Shown: positions 1 to 7,256 of the stretch, piece after piece
How positions within the stretch are numbered: the first letter of the stretch is position 1
Layout of the letters: each line of letters starts with the position of its first letter
Source: Proteobacteria bacterium UBA5122
GTDB taxonomy: Bacteria > Pseudomonadota > Gammaproteobacteria > Tenderiales > Tenderiaceae
Assembly (NCBI GenBank): GCA_002415485.1
Contig: DHYU01000084.1
Location: forward strand, 1 to 16,226
DNA length: 16,226 bases
Reading direction: 5' to 3'
Translations under genes and position numbers: made by a program
The notes under the pieces: generated by a model
The model's input: the letters and a program-made list of their open reading frames with translations, nothing else
Databases searched by the model: none
What the model was told of the DNA's origin: nothing

Positions 1-92
1 TTGGCGATGGTGTCGGCATCGGCCAGCAGGGCGTTGATCTCTTGCAGGCGCTCGGACAGGTTTTCCAGTTTGGCTTGAATGGACGCTTTCAC
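1..92 (-). CDS. prfA: Peptide chain release factor 1, N-terminal fragment
   Basis: Release factor RF1 recognises UAA and UAG stop codons in the ribosomal A site and triggers peptide release. Only the first 30 codons lie in the window; the rest is beyond the left edge. The visible residues (VKASIQAKLENLSERLQEIN, then ALLADAD) match the start of the alpha-helical N-terminal domain of RF1. The start appears to be GTG at 92-90, with only a weak AAGAG-like ribosome binding site before it. It lies 75 bp downstream of hemA on the same strand. The hemA-prfA pair is a well-known proteobacterial operon, normally followed by the RF methylase gene prmC. The identity rests on this short match plus the context. 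Confidence 0.88.
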   Translation of the reverse strand, partial: MKASIQAKLENLSERLQEINALLADADTIA

Positions 93-167
93 GGCGGGGC
101 TCTTTAAATAAGGTTGTATGAATCAGGATGCGGTGTGTGGCTGGCCGCGATGGCCCGGCGAGCATCG

Positions 168-1430
168 CTAATTGTCGGACGGTTTGAGCTCAAACAGCTC
201 GCGCGCGGCCTGCAGCAGTTCGGCACGGCCGTCGTAACCGGCCTGGCGCAGCTGGGCGCTGGGGGCGTGGATCAGTTTGTTGGTCATCGCGTGCGCCAGT
301 TTTTGCAGTACCTTTTCGGGGTCGGCGCCGTTGTTCAGTTGTTGCATCGCCTTGGCCAGTTCGGCCTGCTGGATCTGTTGCGCCTGCTGGCGCAGCTGGC
401 TGATGGTCGAGACCGCGTCCAGTGATTTGATCCAGCCCATGAAGTGGATGACCTGGGTGTCGATGATCTCTTCGGCCTGCTTGGCCGCTTCCTGGCGTGA
501 CTTGAGGCCTTCCTGGATGATCTCTTGCAGGTCGTCGACGGTGTAAAGATAGATGTCTTCCAGCTCGCCGACCTCGGCCTCGATGTCGCGGGGTACGGCG
601 ATGTCGATCATCAGGATCGGGCGGTGCTTGCGTTGTTTGATCGCACTCTCGACCGCGCCCTTGCCGAGGATCGGCAGCTGGCTGGCGGTGGAGGAGATGA
701 CGATGTCGGCCTCGGCCAGGTGTGACGGGATCTCTTTCAGCGCGATGGCGTAGCCGCCGAACTCTTCGGCCAGCGCGTGGGCCTTTTCGACGGTGCGGTT
801 GGCGATGATGATGCGGCCGATGCCGCTGCCGTGCAGGTGGCGGGCGGCCAGTTCGATGGTCTCGCCGGCGCCGATCAGCAGTGCGGTGTGTTTGCTGAAG
901 TCACTGAAGATCTGTTTGGCCAGGCTGACGGCGGCGAAGGCGACCGAGACCGGGCTGGAGCCGATGTTGGTGTCGGTGCGGACCTGTTTGGCGACGGAGA
1001 AGGTGTGCTGGAACAGGCGGGTCAGCATCTTGCCGACGGTACCGGCCTCCTGGGCCTTGGCGTAGGCATCTTTAATTTGGCCCAAAATTTGGGGCTCACC
1101 CAAAACAAGTGAGTCCAGCCCACTGGCGACGCGCAGTACATGGCGCACGGCCATGTGATCCGGGTGCACGTAAATATAGGGTTTGACTTCTCCGGGCGCG
1201 AGTCGATGATATTCTTGGAACCAATCGACGATCTCGTTGCTGGCCTTCTGTCCACCGTTGCACAACAGTTCAGTGCGGTTGCAGGTGGATAGGATCGCGG
1301 CCTCGGAGACTGAGGGGGTCGACACCAGTTCGCGCAGGGCGTCGTTCATCCGCTCCGGGGCGAAGGATACGCGCTCACGGATGTTCACAGGCGCAGTTTT
1401 GTGGTTGATGCCGACGGCGAGCAGGCTCAT
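168..1430 (-). CDS. hemA: Glutamyl-tRNA reductase
   Basis: This NADPH-dependent enzyme reduces the glutamate of glutamyl-tRNA to glutamate-1-semialdehyde, the first committed step of tetrapyrrole (haem, sirohaem) synthesis by the C5 pathway in the cytosol. The 420 residues are the usual full length. The N-terminus MSLLAVGINHKTAP is typical. The catalytic cysteine is C50 in STCNRTEL; the substrate-site segment GLDSLVLGEPQILGQIKDA follows. The NADPH-binding Rossmann turn is LLIGAGETIELAARHL. The C-terminal dimerisation helices are rich in Gln and Ala. The ATG at 1430 is the only reasonable start, although no clear Shine-Dalgarno precedes it. The gene heads a hemA-prfA operon and is divergent from the TPR-lolB-ispE run. 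A sirohaem demand fits a sulfur-oxidising host (inference). Confidence 0.97.
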   Translation of the reverse strand: MSLLAVGINHKTAPVNIRERVSFAPERMNDALRELVSTPSVSEAAILSTCNRTELLCNGGQKASNEIVDWFQEYHRLAPGEVKPYIYVHPDHMAVRHVLRVASGLDSLVLGEPQILGQIKDAYAKAQEAGTVGKMLTRLFQHTFSVAKQVRTDTNIGSSPVSVAFAAVSLAKQIFSDFSKHTALLIGAGETIELAARHLHGSGIGRIIIANRTVEKAHALAEEFGGYAIALKEIPSHLAEADIVISSTASQLPILGKGAVESAIKQRKHRPILMIDIAVPRDIEAEVGELEDIYLYTVDDLQEIIQEGLKSRQEAAKQAEEIIDTQVIHFMGWIKSLDAVSTISQLRQQAQQIQQAELAKAMQQLNNGADPEKVLQKLAHAMTNKLIHAPSAQLRQAGYDGRAELLQAARELFELKPSDN

Positions 1431-1474
1431 GAAACTTTGCTACGAGGCTATGGATCGAAGGTAATGGATCGGCG

Positions 1475-1503
1475 ATTTTGCGTTAATTAGTCTGTATTGG
1501 CAA
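1475..1503 (-). promoter_or_regulatory. Predicted sigma70 promoter of hemA-prfA
   Basis: On the minus strand a TTGCCA box (1503-1498, 5 of 6 to TTGACA) is followed after 17 bases by CAAAAT (1480-1475, 4 of 6 to TATAAT). Transcription would start near 1468, giving a leader of about 38 bases before the hemA ATG. This is found by eye only; the AT-rich spacer (TAATTA) is consistent. Confidence 0.45.
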
Positions 1504-1558
1504 GTCGATTGAGTGGGTATGGCGTTGTAGCCGCTGGTCGTCAGGTAATGCGCGGGGG

Positions 1559-1564
1559 TATGAT
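1559..1564 (+). promoter_or_regulatory. Possible -10 box for the TPR-lolB-ispE run
   Basis: TATGAT (5 of 6 to the -10 consensus) lies 46 bases before the ATG of the lipoprotein gene. I see no convincing -35 hexamer at 16 to 18 bases upstream, so this is only a candidate. The rest of the 179-bp hemA/TPR intergenic region shows no other clear structure. Confidence 0.3.
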
Positions 1565-1609
1565 ACTCCGCATTGTGATCAAGGCCTTAGTGGAAGACAG
1601 GGGATCAAG

Positions 1610-3334
1610 ATGAATCGTGTTGTACGGAGTTTGTGTCTGGTCGCCAGTGTGTCGGTGATGACCGGGTGTGCCAGCATGGCTCAAAAAGAGGTAGTTGTGG
1701 GCGATTCTCTTGCGCCGGTGGTGGTGGAGTCCGTGCCGGCATTGCCGAATGTGGCGCTGACCGAGGAGCTGCTTGCAGATTACCTGGTGGCGGAGTTGTC
1801 GCTGCAGCGCGCTCAATATGGTTTGGCGACGCGCTACCTGCGCAAACTGGCGCTGGAGACGCGTGATCCGCGTCTGGCCGAGCGGGCAACCCGTGTTGGC
1901 ATCTTTGGGCGTGACTATGAGGCAGCGCTCGAGACCGGGCAGTTGTGGTTGGAGCTGGACCCAAAGAACTTCGAAGGGCGTCAGATCGTGACAGCGTTGT
2001 TGATCAAGGCATCGCGTTACGACGAGGCGGTGATCAATCTGGAGCAGGTGTTGGCGGCCGTCGAGCAGGATGACGAGGAGCGTTACGCATCGATCATTCG
2101 TCTGGTGGGACGTGAGCAGGATCGCGACGCGGCGCTGGCGATCACAGCGCTCTATAACGAGCGCAATCCGAACGATGTGGCGGGAGTCTACGCCTATGCC
2201 CAGCTGGCGCTGCGCGATGGCAAGCTGGATATTGCCGAAGAGGCTGTTGGTCGTTTGTTGGTCTTGAAACCGGATTGGCCAAAGGCGGCAATCCTGCGCG
2301 CCAGTATTTTATTGACGACAGAGCGTGAAGCTGCAGCGTTGGAATATATGGGCGATGTGGTGCGACGCCAGTCCAAGAATGCCGAGTTGCGGGCTGCCTA
2401 TGCCCGTATGTTGGTTGATGCCCGGCGTGAAGAAGAGGCGCTGGCGCAGTTTCGCAGAGTGTTGAAGTTGGCGCCGGATGATGAAGAGAGTATGTATGCG
2501 GCGGGGCTGGTGGCTTTGCGTCTTAATCTGCCGGAAGAGGCGCGTGAATTCTTCGGAGGGCTGGAGAGTGGTCGTCATGCGGATGACGCCAATTATTATC
2601 TGGGACGGATTGAAGAGATCGACGGTAACGATGAGTTGGCGCAAAGACTCTACAGTCGTGTCAATGGCGGTGATAACTACCTCGAGGCGCAGGTGCGTCG
2701 GGCGCTGCTGATTGTGCGGGGCGGTGATGTGGAAGGCGGGCGGGCGCATCTAAGTGCGATTCAGGCACTGCACCCAGGTCAGCGTCTGCGTCTGTATGTG
2801 GCCGAGGGGCAGATCCTGCGCTCGGTGAAGCGCCACGAAGAGGCACTGGAGCTCTATAACCGGGCGTTGGTGGATATTCCGGATAACTCGGATTTGCTTT
2901 ATGCGCGGGCGATGGTGGCGGAAAGGCTTGATCGACTGGATTTGCTGGAGCACGACCTGCTGGCGATTCTGGAGCGTGAGCCGGATCATGTCGAAGCCCT
3001 GAACTCATTGGGATATACCCTGGCGGATCGCACCGATCGTTTTGATGAGGCATATATCTATATTAAGAGGGCGATGGAGTTGAAGCCGAATGCCTCGCAT
3101 ATCATCGATAGCCTGGGTTGGGTGCAGTATCGGATGGGGCGTCTGGATGAAGCAGAGCAGAATCTGCGCCGTGCCTTGAAGATGCAGCCGGATCCGGAGA
3201 TCGCCGCCCATTTGGGGGAGGTGTTGTGGGTCAAGGGGGATCGGCAAGGCGCGCGTGATGTCTGGTCGCGGGCGCTGGAAGATACGCCCGAGAACGAGGT
3301 TCTGTTGGAAGTGATGCGCCGTTTTGAGCAATAA
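1610..3334 (+). CDS. TPR-repeat outer-membrane lipoprotein
   Basis: Conserved lipoprotein of unknown exact function, 574 aa. The N-terminus is a lipoprotein signal peptide ending in the lipobox MTGC, so Cys20 should be lipidated; Ala at +2 predicts sorting to the outer membrane rather than retention in the inner membrane. The rest is a chain of helical tetratricopeptide repeats, clearest in the last third (around residues 460-560: LNSLGYTLADRTDRFDEAY, then DSLGWVQYRMGRLDEAEQN). TPR arrays bind other proteins, so an envelope scaffold role is likely but unproven. The start ATG has the purine-rich stretch AGGGGATC just upstream. The gene directly precedes lolB with a junction of a few bases, an arrangement also found in Pseudomonas. 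As a lipoprotein it is itself a probable client of the neighbouring LolB. Confidence 0.87.
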   Translation: MNRVVRSLCLVASVSVMTGCASMAQKEVVVGDSLAPVVVESVPALPNVALTEELLADYLVAELSLQRAQYGLATRYLRKLALETRDPRLAERATRVGIFGRDYEAALETGQLWLELDPKNFEGRQIVTALLIKASRYDEAVINLEQVLAAVEQDDEERYASIIRLVGREQDRDAALAITALYNERNPNDVAGVYAYAQLALRDGKLDIAEEAVGRLLVLKPDWPKAAILRASILLTTEREAAALEYMGDVVRRQSKNAELRAAYARMLVDARREEEALAQFRRVLKLAPDDEESMYAAGLVALRLNLPEEAREFFGGLESGRHADDANYYLGRIEEIDGNDELAQRLYSRVNGGDNYLEAQVRRALLIVRGGDVEGGRAHLSAIQALHPGQRLRLYVAEGQILRSVKRHEEALELYNRALVDIPDNSDLLYARAMVAERLDRLDLLEHDLLAILEREPDHVEALNSLGYTLADRTDRFDEAYIYIKRAMELKPNASHIIDSLGWVQYRMGRLDEAEQNLRRALKMQPDPEIAAHLGEVLWVKGDRQGARDVWSRALEDTPENEVLLEVMRRFEQ

Positions 3335-3341
3335 TCACTCG

Positions 3342-3944
3342 ATGTGGAAACGATACTTAGGGGCCGGCCTAATCGCCGGCCTTACTATTTTTATTGCGGG
3401 TTGTGCGACGACAGGGCGTCTGCCTGTGTCCGATCTGAGCTGGGATCAGCGTGCGGCGGGCTTGGCGGCGCTCGATCACTGGCAGGCGCAGGGGCGTTTG
3501 GCGATTCGCGCCGACGATGAGAGTTGGAATGCGAGCCTGAATTGGCGTCAGACGGGTGAGCATTACGAGATTCAGGTCTCGGCGCCACTGGGTCAGGGTG
3601 CGGCGCGCCTGGTCAGTGACGGCGTGCGGGTGACGATGGAGTTGCCGGATGAGCCGGCGGTGATCGCCGATGATGTCGAGTTATTGTTGCAGCAGCGGCT
3701 CGGTTGGTATGTGCCGGTCAATGGTTTGCGTTACTGGCTGACAGGGCGGCCCGATCCGCGGTATGTCAGTCAGTTTGAATTGGATGGGGCCAGTCGCCTC
3801 AGTCGCCTGCAGCAGGGCGGCTGGAGCATTGTCTATCAGCGTTATGCGGCGGTCGATGGTCTGGAATTGCCGGTCAAGATCGAGTTGCTGAATCCGCGCC
3901 TGCGGGTGCGGATGGTGATTGATGACTGGCGGATGGGGTCGTGA
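3342..3944 (+). CDS. lolB: Outer-membrane lipoprotein insertion protein LolB
   Basis: LolB accepts lipoproteins from the periplasmic carrier LolA and inserts them in the inner leaflet of the outer membrane; it is itself an outer-membrane lipoprotein. The 200 residues begin with a signal peptide MWKRYLGAGLIAGL and lipobox IAGC (Cys21). The mature part matches the LolB fold: HWQAQGRLAIRADDESWNA, then GQGAARLVSDG, a Trp-rich patch around RYWLTGRPDPRY, and the C-terminal basic strand. E. coli LolB is 207 aa. I place the start at ATG 3342; a TTG at 3324 in the same frame would overlap the end of the TPR gene and add six residues. Neither start has a strong Shine-Dalgarno. The stop overlaps the start region of ispE, indicating translational coupling. 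Confidence 0.93.
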   Translation: MWKRYLGAGLIAGLTIFIAGCATTGRLPVSDLSWDQRAAGLAALDHWQAQGRLAIRADDESWNASLNWRQTGEHYEIQVSAPLGQGAARLVSDGVRVTMELPDEPAVIADDVELLLQQRLGWYVPVNGLRYWLTGRPDPRYVSQFELDGASRLSRLQQGGWSIVYQRYAAVDGLELPVKIELLNPRLRVRMVIDDWRMGS

Positions 3945-4804
3945 TGGATAAGGCATGGTGGCCGGCGCCGGCCAAATTGAATCTGTTTTTGCATATCACC
4001 GGTCGTCGCGCCGACGGTTATCACCTGTTACAGACCGTCTTTCAGTTTGTCGATTACGGCGATTATCTGAATTTTACGTTACGTGATGACGGTGATGTGC
4101 GTCGCCTGAGTGAGGTGCCGGGCGTGGCGGCGGAGGATGATCTGGTCGTGCGCGCGGCGCGCTTGTTGCAACGTGAGACCGGTTGTCGGCAGGGGGTCGA
4201 TATCGAGATCGACAAACGTCTGCCGATGGGCGGCGGGCTCGGTGGTGGTAGTTCGGACGCGGCGACCGTACTGGTGGCCTTGAATGAGTTGTGGCAACTG
4301 AACTTGTCGACGCCAGACTTGGCGGCGCTGGGGTTGCGCCTGGGCGCCGATGTGCCGGTATTTGTCGCCGGGCAGGCGGCATGGGCGGAAGGGGTGGGTG
4401 AGCATTTGCAGCCGCTGCAATTGCCCGAACCGTGGTTTTTGGTCTTGATCCCCCCCTGTCATGTGCCAACGGGTGAAATATTTTCCGATCCACAATTGAC
4501 ACGCGATGCCCAAAGCATCAAAATACCGGCCTTTCTCGCAGGGCAAGGGCAGAATGTGTGTGAACCGGTGGTTCGCAGGCGTTACCCGGAAGTAGACAAG
4601 GCCCTGAATTGGTTAGCAGAATTTGCGCCAGCGAGAATGAGTGGTACCGGTGCCTGTGTCTTTGCAGCATTTGCAGATCAGGCGGAGGCATTGCGGGTAT
4701 TAAACCTGCGGCCGGACGGGGTGCAGGGCTTTGTTGCCCGCGGCCTGAACAGGTCACCACTGCTGCAGCGTTTGGCGAATGAGCAAAACGCACCAGCTTT
4801 TTAA
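3944..4804 (+). CDS. ispE: 4-diphosphocytidyl-2-C-methyl-D-erythritol kinase
   Basis: IspE phosphorylates the 2-hydroxyl of CDP-ME with ATP in the MEP pathway that makes IPP and DMAPP. The 286 residues match the family length. GHMP-kinase features are all visible: substrate-binding PAKLNLFLHITGRRADGYH near the N-terminus with the conserved Lys11, the glycine-rich ATP loop PMGGGLGGGSSDAATV, the catalytic Asp in GADVPVFVAG, and the C-terminal MSGTGACVFAAF loop. The ATG at 3944 sits 5 bases after GGATGGGG (3931-3938), so it is preferred to the GTG at 3941. The start overlaps the lolB stop. The tRNA-Gln gene begins 13 bases after the stop. Confidence 0.96.
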   Translation: MDKAWWPAPAKLNLFLHITGRRADGYHLLQTVFQFVDYGDYLNFTLRDDGDVRRLSEVPGVAAEDDLVVRAARLLQRETGCRQGVDIEIDKRLPMGGGLGGGSSDAATVLVALNELWQLNLSTPDLAALGLRLGADVPVFVAGQAAWAEGVGEHLQPLQLPEPWFLVLIPPCHVPTGEIFSDPQLTRDAQSIKIPAFLAGQGQNVCEPVVRRRYPEVDKALNWLAEFAPARMSGTGACVFAAFADQAEALRVLNLRPDGVQGFVARGLNRSPLLQRLANEQNAPAF

Positions 4805-4817
4805 ACGAGTTTTTCAT

Positions 4818-4892
4818 TGGGGTGTCGCCAAGCGGTAAGGCACTGGGTTTTGATCCCAGCATTCCCAGGTTCGAATCCTGGCACCCCAGCCA
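4818..4892 (+). tRNA. tRNA-Gln (anticodon UUG)
   Basis: A 75-base cloverleaf with encoded CCA. The acceptor stem pairs TGGGGTG (4818-4824) with CACCCCA (4882-4888), discriminator G. The anticodon stem is CTGGG/CCCAG (4843-4847 and 4855-4859) around a 7-base loop with anticodon TTG at 4850-4852. The T arm is CCAGG-TTCGAAT-CCTGG. The sequence is close to E. coli tRNA-Gln(UUG). It is wedged between ispE and prs with no obvious promoter of its own, so it is probably processed from the operon transcript. Confidence 0.98.
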
Positions 4893-4914
4893 TTTTCAAT
4901 CACTTCGATACGAT

Positions 4915-4920
4915 AGAGGT
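4915..4920 (+). promoter_or_regulatory. Ribosome binding site of prs
   Basis: AGAGGT lies 7 bases before the GTG at 4928, supporting that codon as the start of prs over the two in-frame ATGs at 4943 and 4946. Confidence 0.6.
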
Positions 4921-4927
4921 ACATGGC

Positions 4928-5890
4928 GTGTCTGACAGCAGGATGATGGTATTCACCGGGAATGCCAACCCGCAACTCGCTCAGGATGTCGTCAAGTATC
5001 TGGACACCAATCTTGGTCGTGCCGTTGTCGGTCGCTTCAGCGATGGCGAGGTGATGGTTGAGATCATGGACAACATCCGTGGTCGCGACGTCTTTATCGT
5101 GCAATCCACCTGTGCACCCACCAACGATAACCTGATGGAACTGTGCGTCATGATCGACGCCGCGCGCCGTGCCTCGGCTGCGCGTATCACGGCGGTTATC
5201 CCGTACTTTGGTTATTCGCGTCAGGATCGTCGTACCCGTTCTGCCCGCGTGCCGATTACCGCCAAGGTTGTGGCCGACATGCTGACGGTCAGTGGTGCCA
5301 ACCGTATCCTGACGGTCGATCTGCATGCCGACCAGATCCAGGGCTTTTTCGATATGCCCGTCGACAACATCTACGCCTCGCCGATCCTGTTGGGCGATAT
5401 CTGGCGTCATCACATGAATGAGCAGGAAGATGTGGTCGTGGTTTCGCCCGATGTCGGTGGTGTGGTGCGTGCCCGTGCGATTGCCAAACGACTGGATGAT
5501 GCCGAGTTGGCGATCATCGATAAACGCCGCCCGAAGGCCAATGTGGCGCAGGTGATGAACATCATCGGTGAGGTCGAAGGGCGTATCTGTATCCTGGTCG
5601 ATGATCTGGTCGACACCGCCGGCACCTTGTGCAAGGCTGCTGCGGCATTGAAGGATCGCGGCGCGTCCAAGGTGTTGGCGTACTGTACGCACCCGGTGTT
5701 GTCTGGTCCGGCGGTCAGCAATATCGAAAAATCCGCGCTGGATGAGTTGGTCGTGACCGACACGATTCCGCTCAGCGCCGAGGCGCGTGAGTGTCCGCGC
5801 ATCCGCCAGTTGAGCCTGGCCGAGCTGTTGGGTGAGACCATTCGCCGCATTAGTTACGAAGAGTCTGTCAGCTCACTATTCGTCGAATAA
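4928..5890 (+). CDS. prs: Ribose-phosphate pyrophosphokinase (PRPP synthetase)
   Basis: Prs transfers pyrophosphate from ATP to ribose-5-phosphate to make PRPP, the precursor for purines, pyrimidines, NAD, His and Trp. From the GTG at 4928 the product is 320 aa (family about 315). Class I motifs are present: FTGNANPQLAQ at the N-terminus, VGRFSDGE, STCAPTNDNLMEL, PYFGYSRQDRR (ATP site), DLHADQIQGFFD (metal and ATP site), the flexible catalytic loop KRRPKAN, and the PRPP-binding loop ILVDDLVDTAGTL. The GTG start gives VSDSRMMVF, which aligns with the family N-terminus. The open frame continues backwards through the tRNA, but that part is not coding. Seven Ts follow the stop at once, without a clear hairpin. 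The ispE-tRNA-prs-rplY order is conserved in relatives. Confidence 0.96.
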   Translation: MSDSRMMVFTGNANPQLAQDVVKYLDTNLGRAVVGRFSDGEVMVEIMDNIRGRDVFIVQSTCAPTNDNLMELCVMIDAARRASAARITAVIPYFGYSRQDRRTRSARVPITAKVVADMLTVSGANRILTVDLHADQIQGFFDMPVDNIYASPILLGDIWRHHMNEQEDVVVVSPDVGGVVRARAIAKRLDDAELAIIDKRRPKANVAQVMNIIGEVEGRICILVDDLVDTAGTLCKAAAALKDRGASKVLAYCTHPVLSGPAVSNIEKSALDELVVTDTIPLSAEARECPRIRQLSLAELLGETIRRISYEESVSSLFVE

Positions 5891-5920
5891 TTTTTTTGAG
5901 AATTTGCCGGGTCGCAAGGT

Positions 5921-5952
5921 GCGGCCAGGCATAGTGCGCCGACCCTGGTCGC
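5921..5952 (+). other. Stem-loop in the leader of rplY
   Basis: GCGGCCAGG (5921-5929) pairs with CCTGGTCGC (5944-5952), a 9-bp stem with one G-U pair and a 14-base loop, 40 bases before the rplY ATG. No T-run follows, so it is not a simple terminator. It could be a control or processing structure in the prs-rplY spacer (102 bp), or chance in GC-rich DNA. Confidence 0.35.
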
Positions 5953-5992
5953 GGGGGAGGCGGGTAAATATCCTTAACTTTTGGAGAAGACA

Positions 5993-6625
5993 ATGAGCGT
6001 TGAAGATTTTGTTGTAAACGCAGAACTACGTGCAGACGAGGGGAAAGGTGCGAGCCGCCGCCTGCGTCGTGACGGTAAAGTACCTGCGGTCATTTATGGT
6101 GGTGAAAAGGCCCCGCAAACGATCTCTCTGGATCATAATTCCATGCTGCAACATGTTGGGCATGAGGCTTTCTACTCTCACATCCTGAACGTCAATGTGG
6201 CGGGCAAGGCCGAGAGCGCCATCCTGAAAGATATCCAGTGGCACCCACACAAGCCGACCATCATGCACATGGATTTCCAACGTGTAGATGCCAAGTCGAA
6301 GATCAAGGTTGCCGTGCCTGTTCACTTCATCGGTGAAGATGTTGCGCCTGGCTGCAAGGCCGGTGGTGTTGCGACTCATCAAATGAACAGCATCGAAGTC
6401 ACCTGTTTGGCCAAGGCACTGCCTGAGTACCTGGAAGCAGACGTGTCTGCACTGGGTCTGGGCGAGTCTCTGCACCTGTCACAACTGAAACTGCCTAAGG
6501 GTGTTGAAATCGTTGAGCTGACTCACGGCGAAGGTCATGACCTGCCAGTAGTCACCATCGTTGCCAGCCGTGGTGCAGTATCTGACGGTGCAGCTGAAGG
6601 TGAGGGCGAGCCAGCGGCTGAATAA
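5993..6625 (+). CDS. rplY: 50S ribosomal protein bL25, long (CTC/TL5) form
   Basis: bL25 binds 5S rRNA in the large subunit. The first 95 or so residues are the L25 5S-rRNA-binding domain (GKGASRRLRRDGKVPAVIYG; later DIQWHPHKPTIMHMDFQRVD). A second beta-rich TL5-type domain follows, about residues 97-190 (VPVHFIGEDVAPGCKAGG), and then an acidic Glu/Ala tail. At 210 aa it is the two-domain form, unlike the 94-residue E. coli protein. The ATG at 5993 follows TTGGAGAAG at 5981-5989, a strong Shine-Dalgarno, so an in-frame TTG inside that site can be discarded. Codon use is clean and biased, as expected for a highly expressed ribosomal gene. Confidence 0.96.
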   Translation: MSVEDFVVNAELRADEGKGASRRLRRDGKVPAVIYGGEKAPQTISLDHNSMLQHVGHEAFYSHILNVNVAGKAESAILKDIQWHPHKPTIMHMDFQRVDAKSKIKVAVPVHFIGEDVAPGCKAGGVATHQMNSIEVTCLAKALPEYLEADVSALGLGESLHLSQLKLPKGVEIVELTHGEGHDLPVVTIVASRGAVSDGAAEGEGEPAAE

Positions 6626-6659
6626 GCAGCTGTAGACTCTCTACCCAAGGAAACCGGCG

Positions 6660-7238
6660 TTGACTGCTGCGGTTGAATTGATTGTGGGGCTGGGGAATCC
6701 CGGCCCACAATACGAATTAACCCGGCACAACGCCGGTTTTTGGTTTGTGGATGCCATCGCCCGCGCCCAGGGTGAGACGCTGCGCAACGAGAACAAGTTT
6801 TTCGGCGAAGTCGCCAAGGTGTTGATCGGCGGCAAGTCGGTGTGGTTGCTCAAGCCACAGACCTTTATGAATCGCAGTGGTCAGGCCGTGATGGCGCTGG
6901 CCAATTTTTATAAGATCCCGCTGGACAGGATTCTGGTCGTGCACGACGAGCTGGATCTGCTGCCAGGGACGGCGCGCCTGAAGAAGGGCGGCGGTCATGG
7001 TGGTCACAACGGTCTGCGCGACATCATCGCCCAGTTCGGTGGATCGGAATTTTTACGCTTGCGTGTTGGGATCGGGCATCCGGGTAACGCCAAGCTGGTC
7101 AGCAATTTTGTCTTGAGTCGCGCACCGAGTGGTGAAGAGCGCGCGATTGAAGAGAGCATTGATAAGGCCTTGGCGGTGTTGCCACAAGTGATAGGCGGCG
7201 AACTGCAGAAGGCGATGAACACACTGCATACGCAGTAA
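6660..7238 (+). CDS. pth: Peptidyl-tRNA hydrolase
   Basis: Pth cleaves the ester bond of peptidyl-tRNAs that drop off the ribosome, recycling tRNA. The 192 residues match the family (E. coli 194). Catalytic and binding residues are visible with a constant +3 offset from E. coli: N13 in VGLGNPG, His23 in TRHNAGFWFVD, N71 in KPQTFMNRSGQA, Asp96 in VVHDELDLLPG and N117 in GGHGGHNGLRDI. The start is a TTG at 6660, preceded by AAGGA at 6647-6651; no ATG is available before the conserved LIVGLGNPG. It follows rplY by 34 bases and ychF begins 18 bases after its stop, so the three are likely one transcript. Confidence 0.96.
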   Translation: MTAAVELIVGLGNPGPQYELTRHNAGFWFVDAIARAQGETLRNENKFFGEVAKVLIGGKSVWLLKPQTFMNRSGQAVMALANFYKIPLDRILVVHDELDLLPGTARLKKGGGHGGHNGLRDIIAQFGGSEFLRLRVGIGHPGNAKLVSNFVLSRAPSGEERAIEESIDKALAVLPQVIGGELQKAMNTLHTQ

Positions 7239-7256
7239 GCGACAGGATAGCGAGAT

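Noticed and set aside
4817..4927. Upstream extension of the prs reading frame through the tRNA-Gln gene
   Set aside because: The extra residues are the translated tRNA; family alignment and the ribosome binding site at 4915-4920 place the start at the GTG 4928.
4814..5692. Long open frame on the minus strand opposite prs (292 codons)
   Set aside because: It mirrors the codon structure of prs, is rich in His/Asp/Arg with no recognisable domain, and covers a tRNA gene. Typical antisense shadow in GC-rich DNA.
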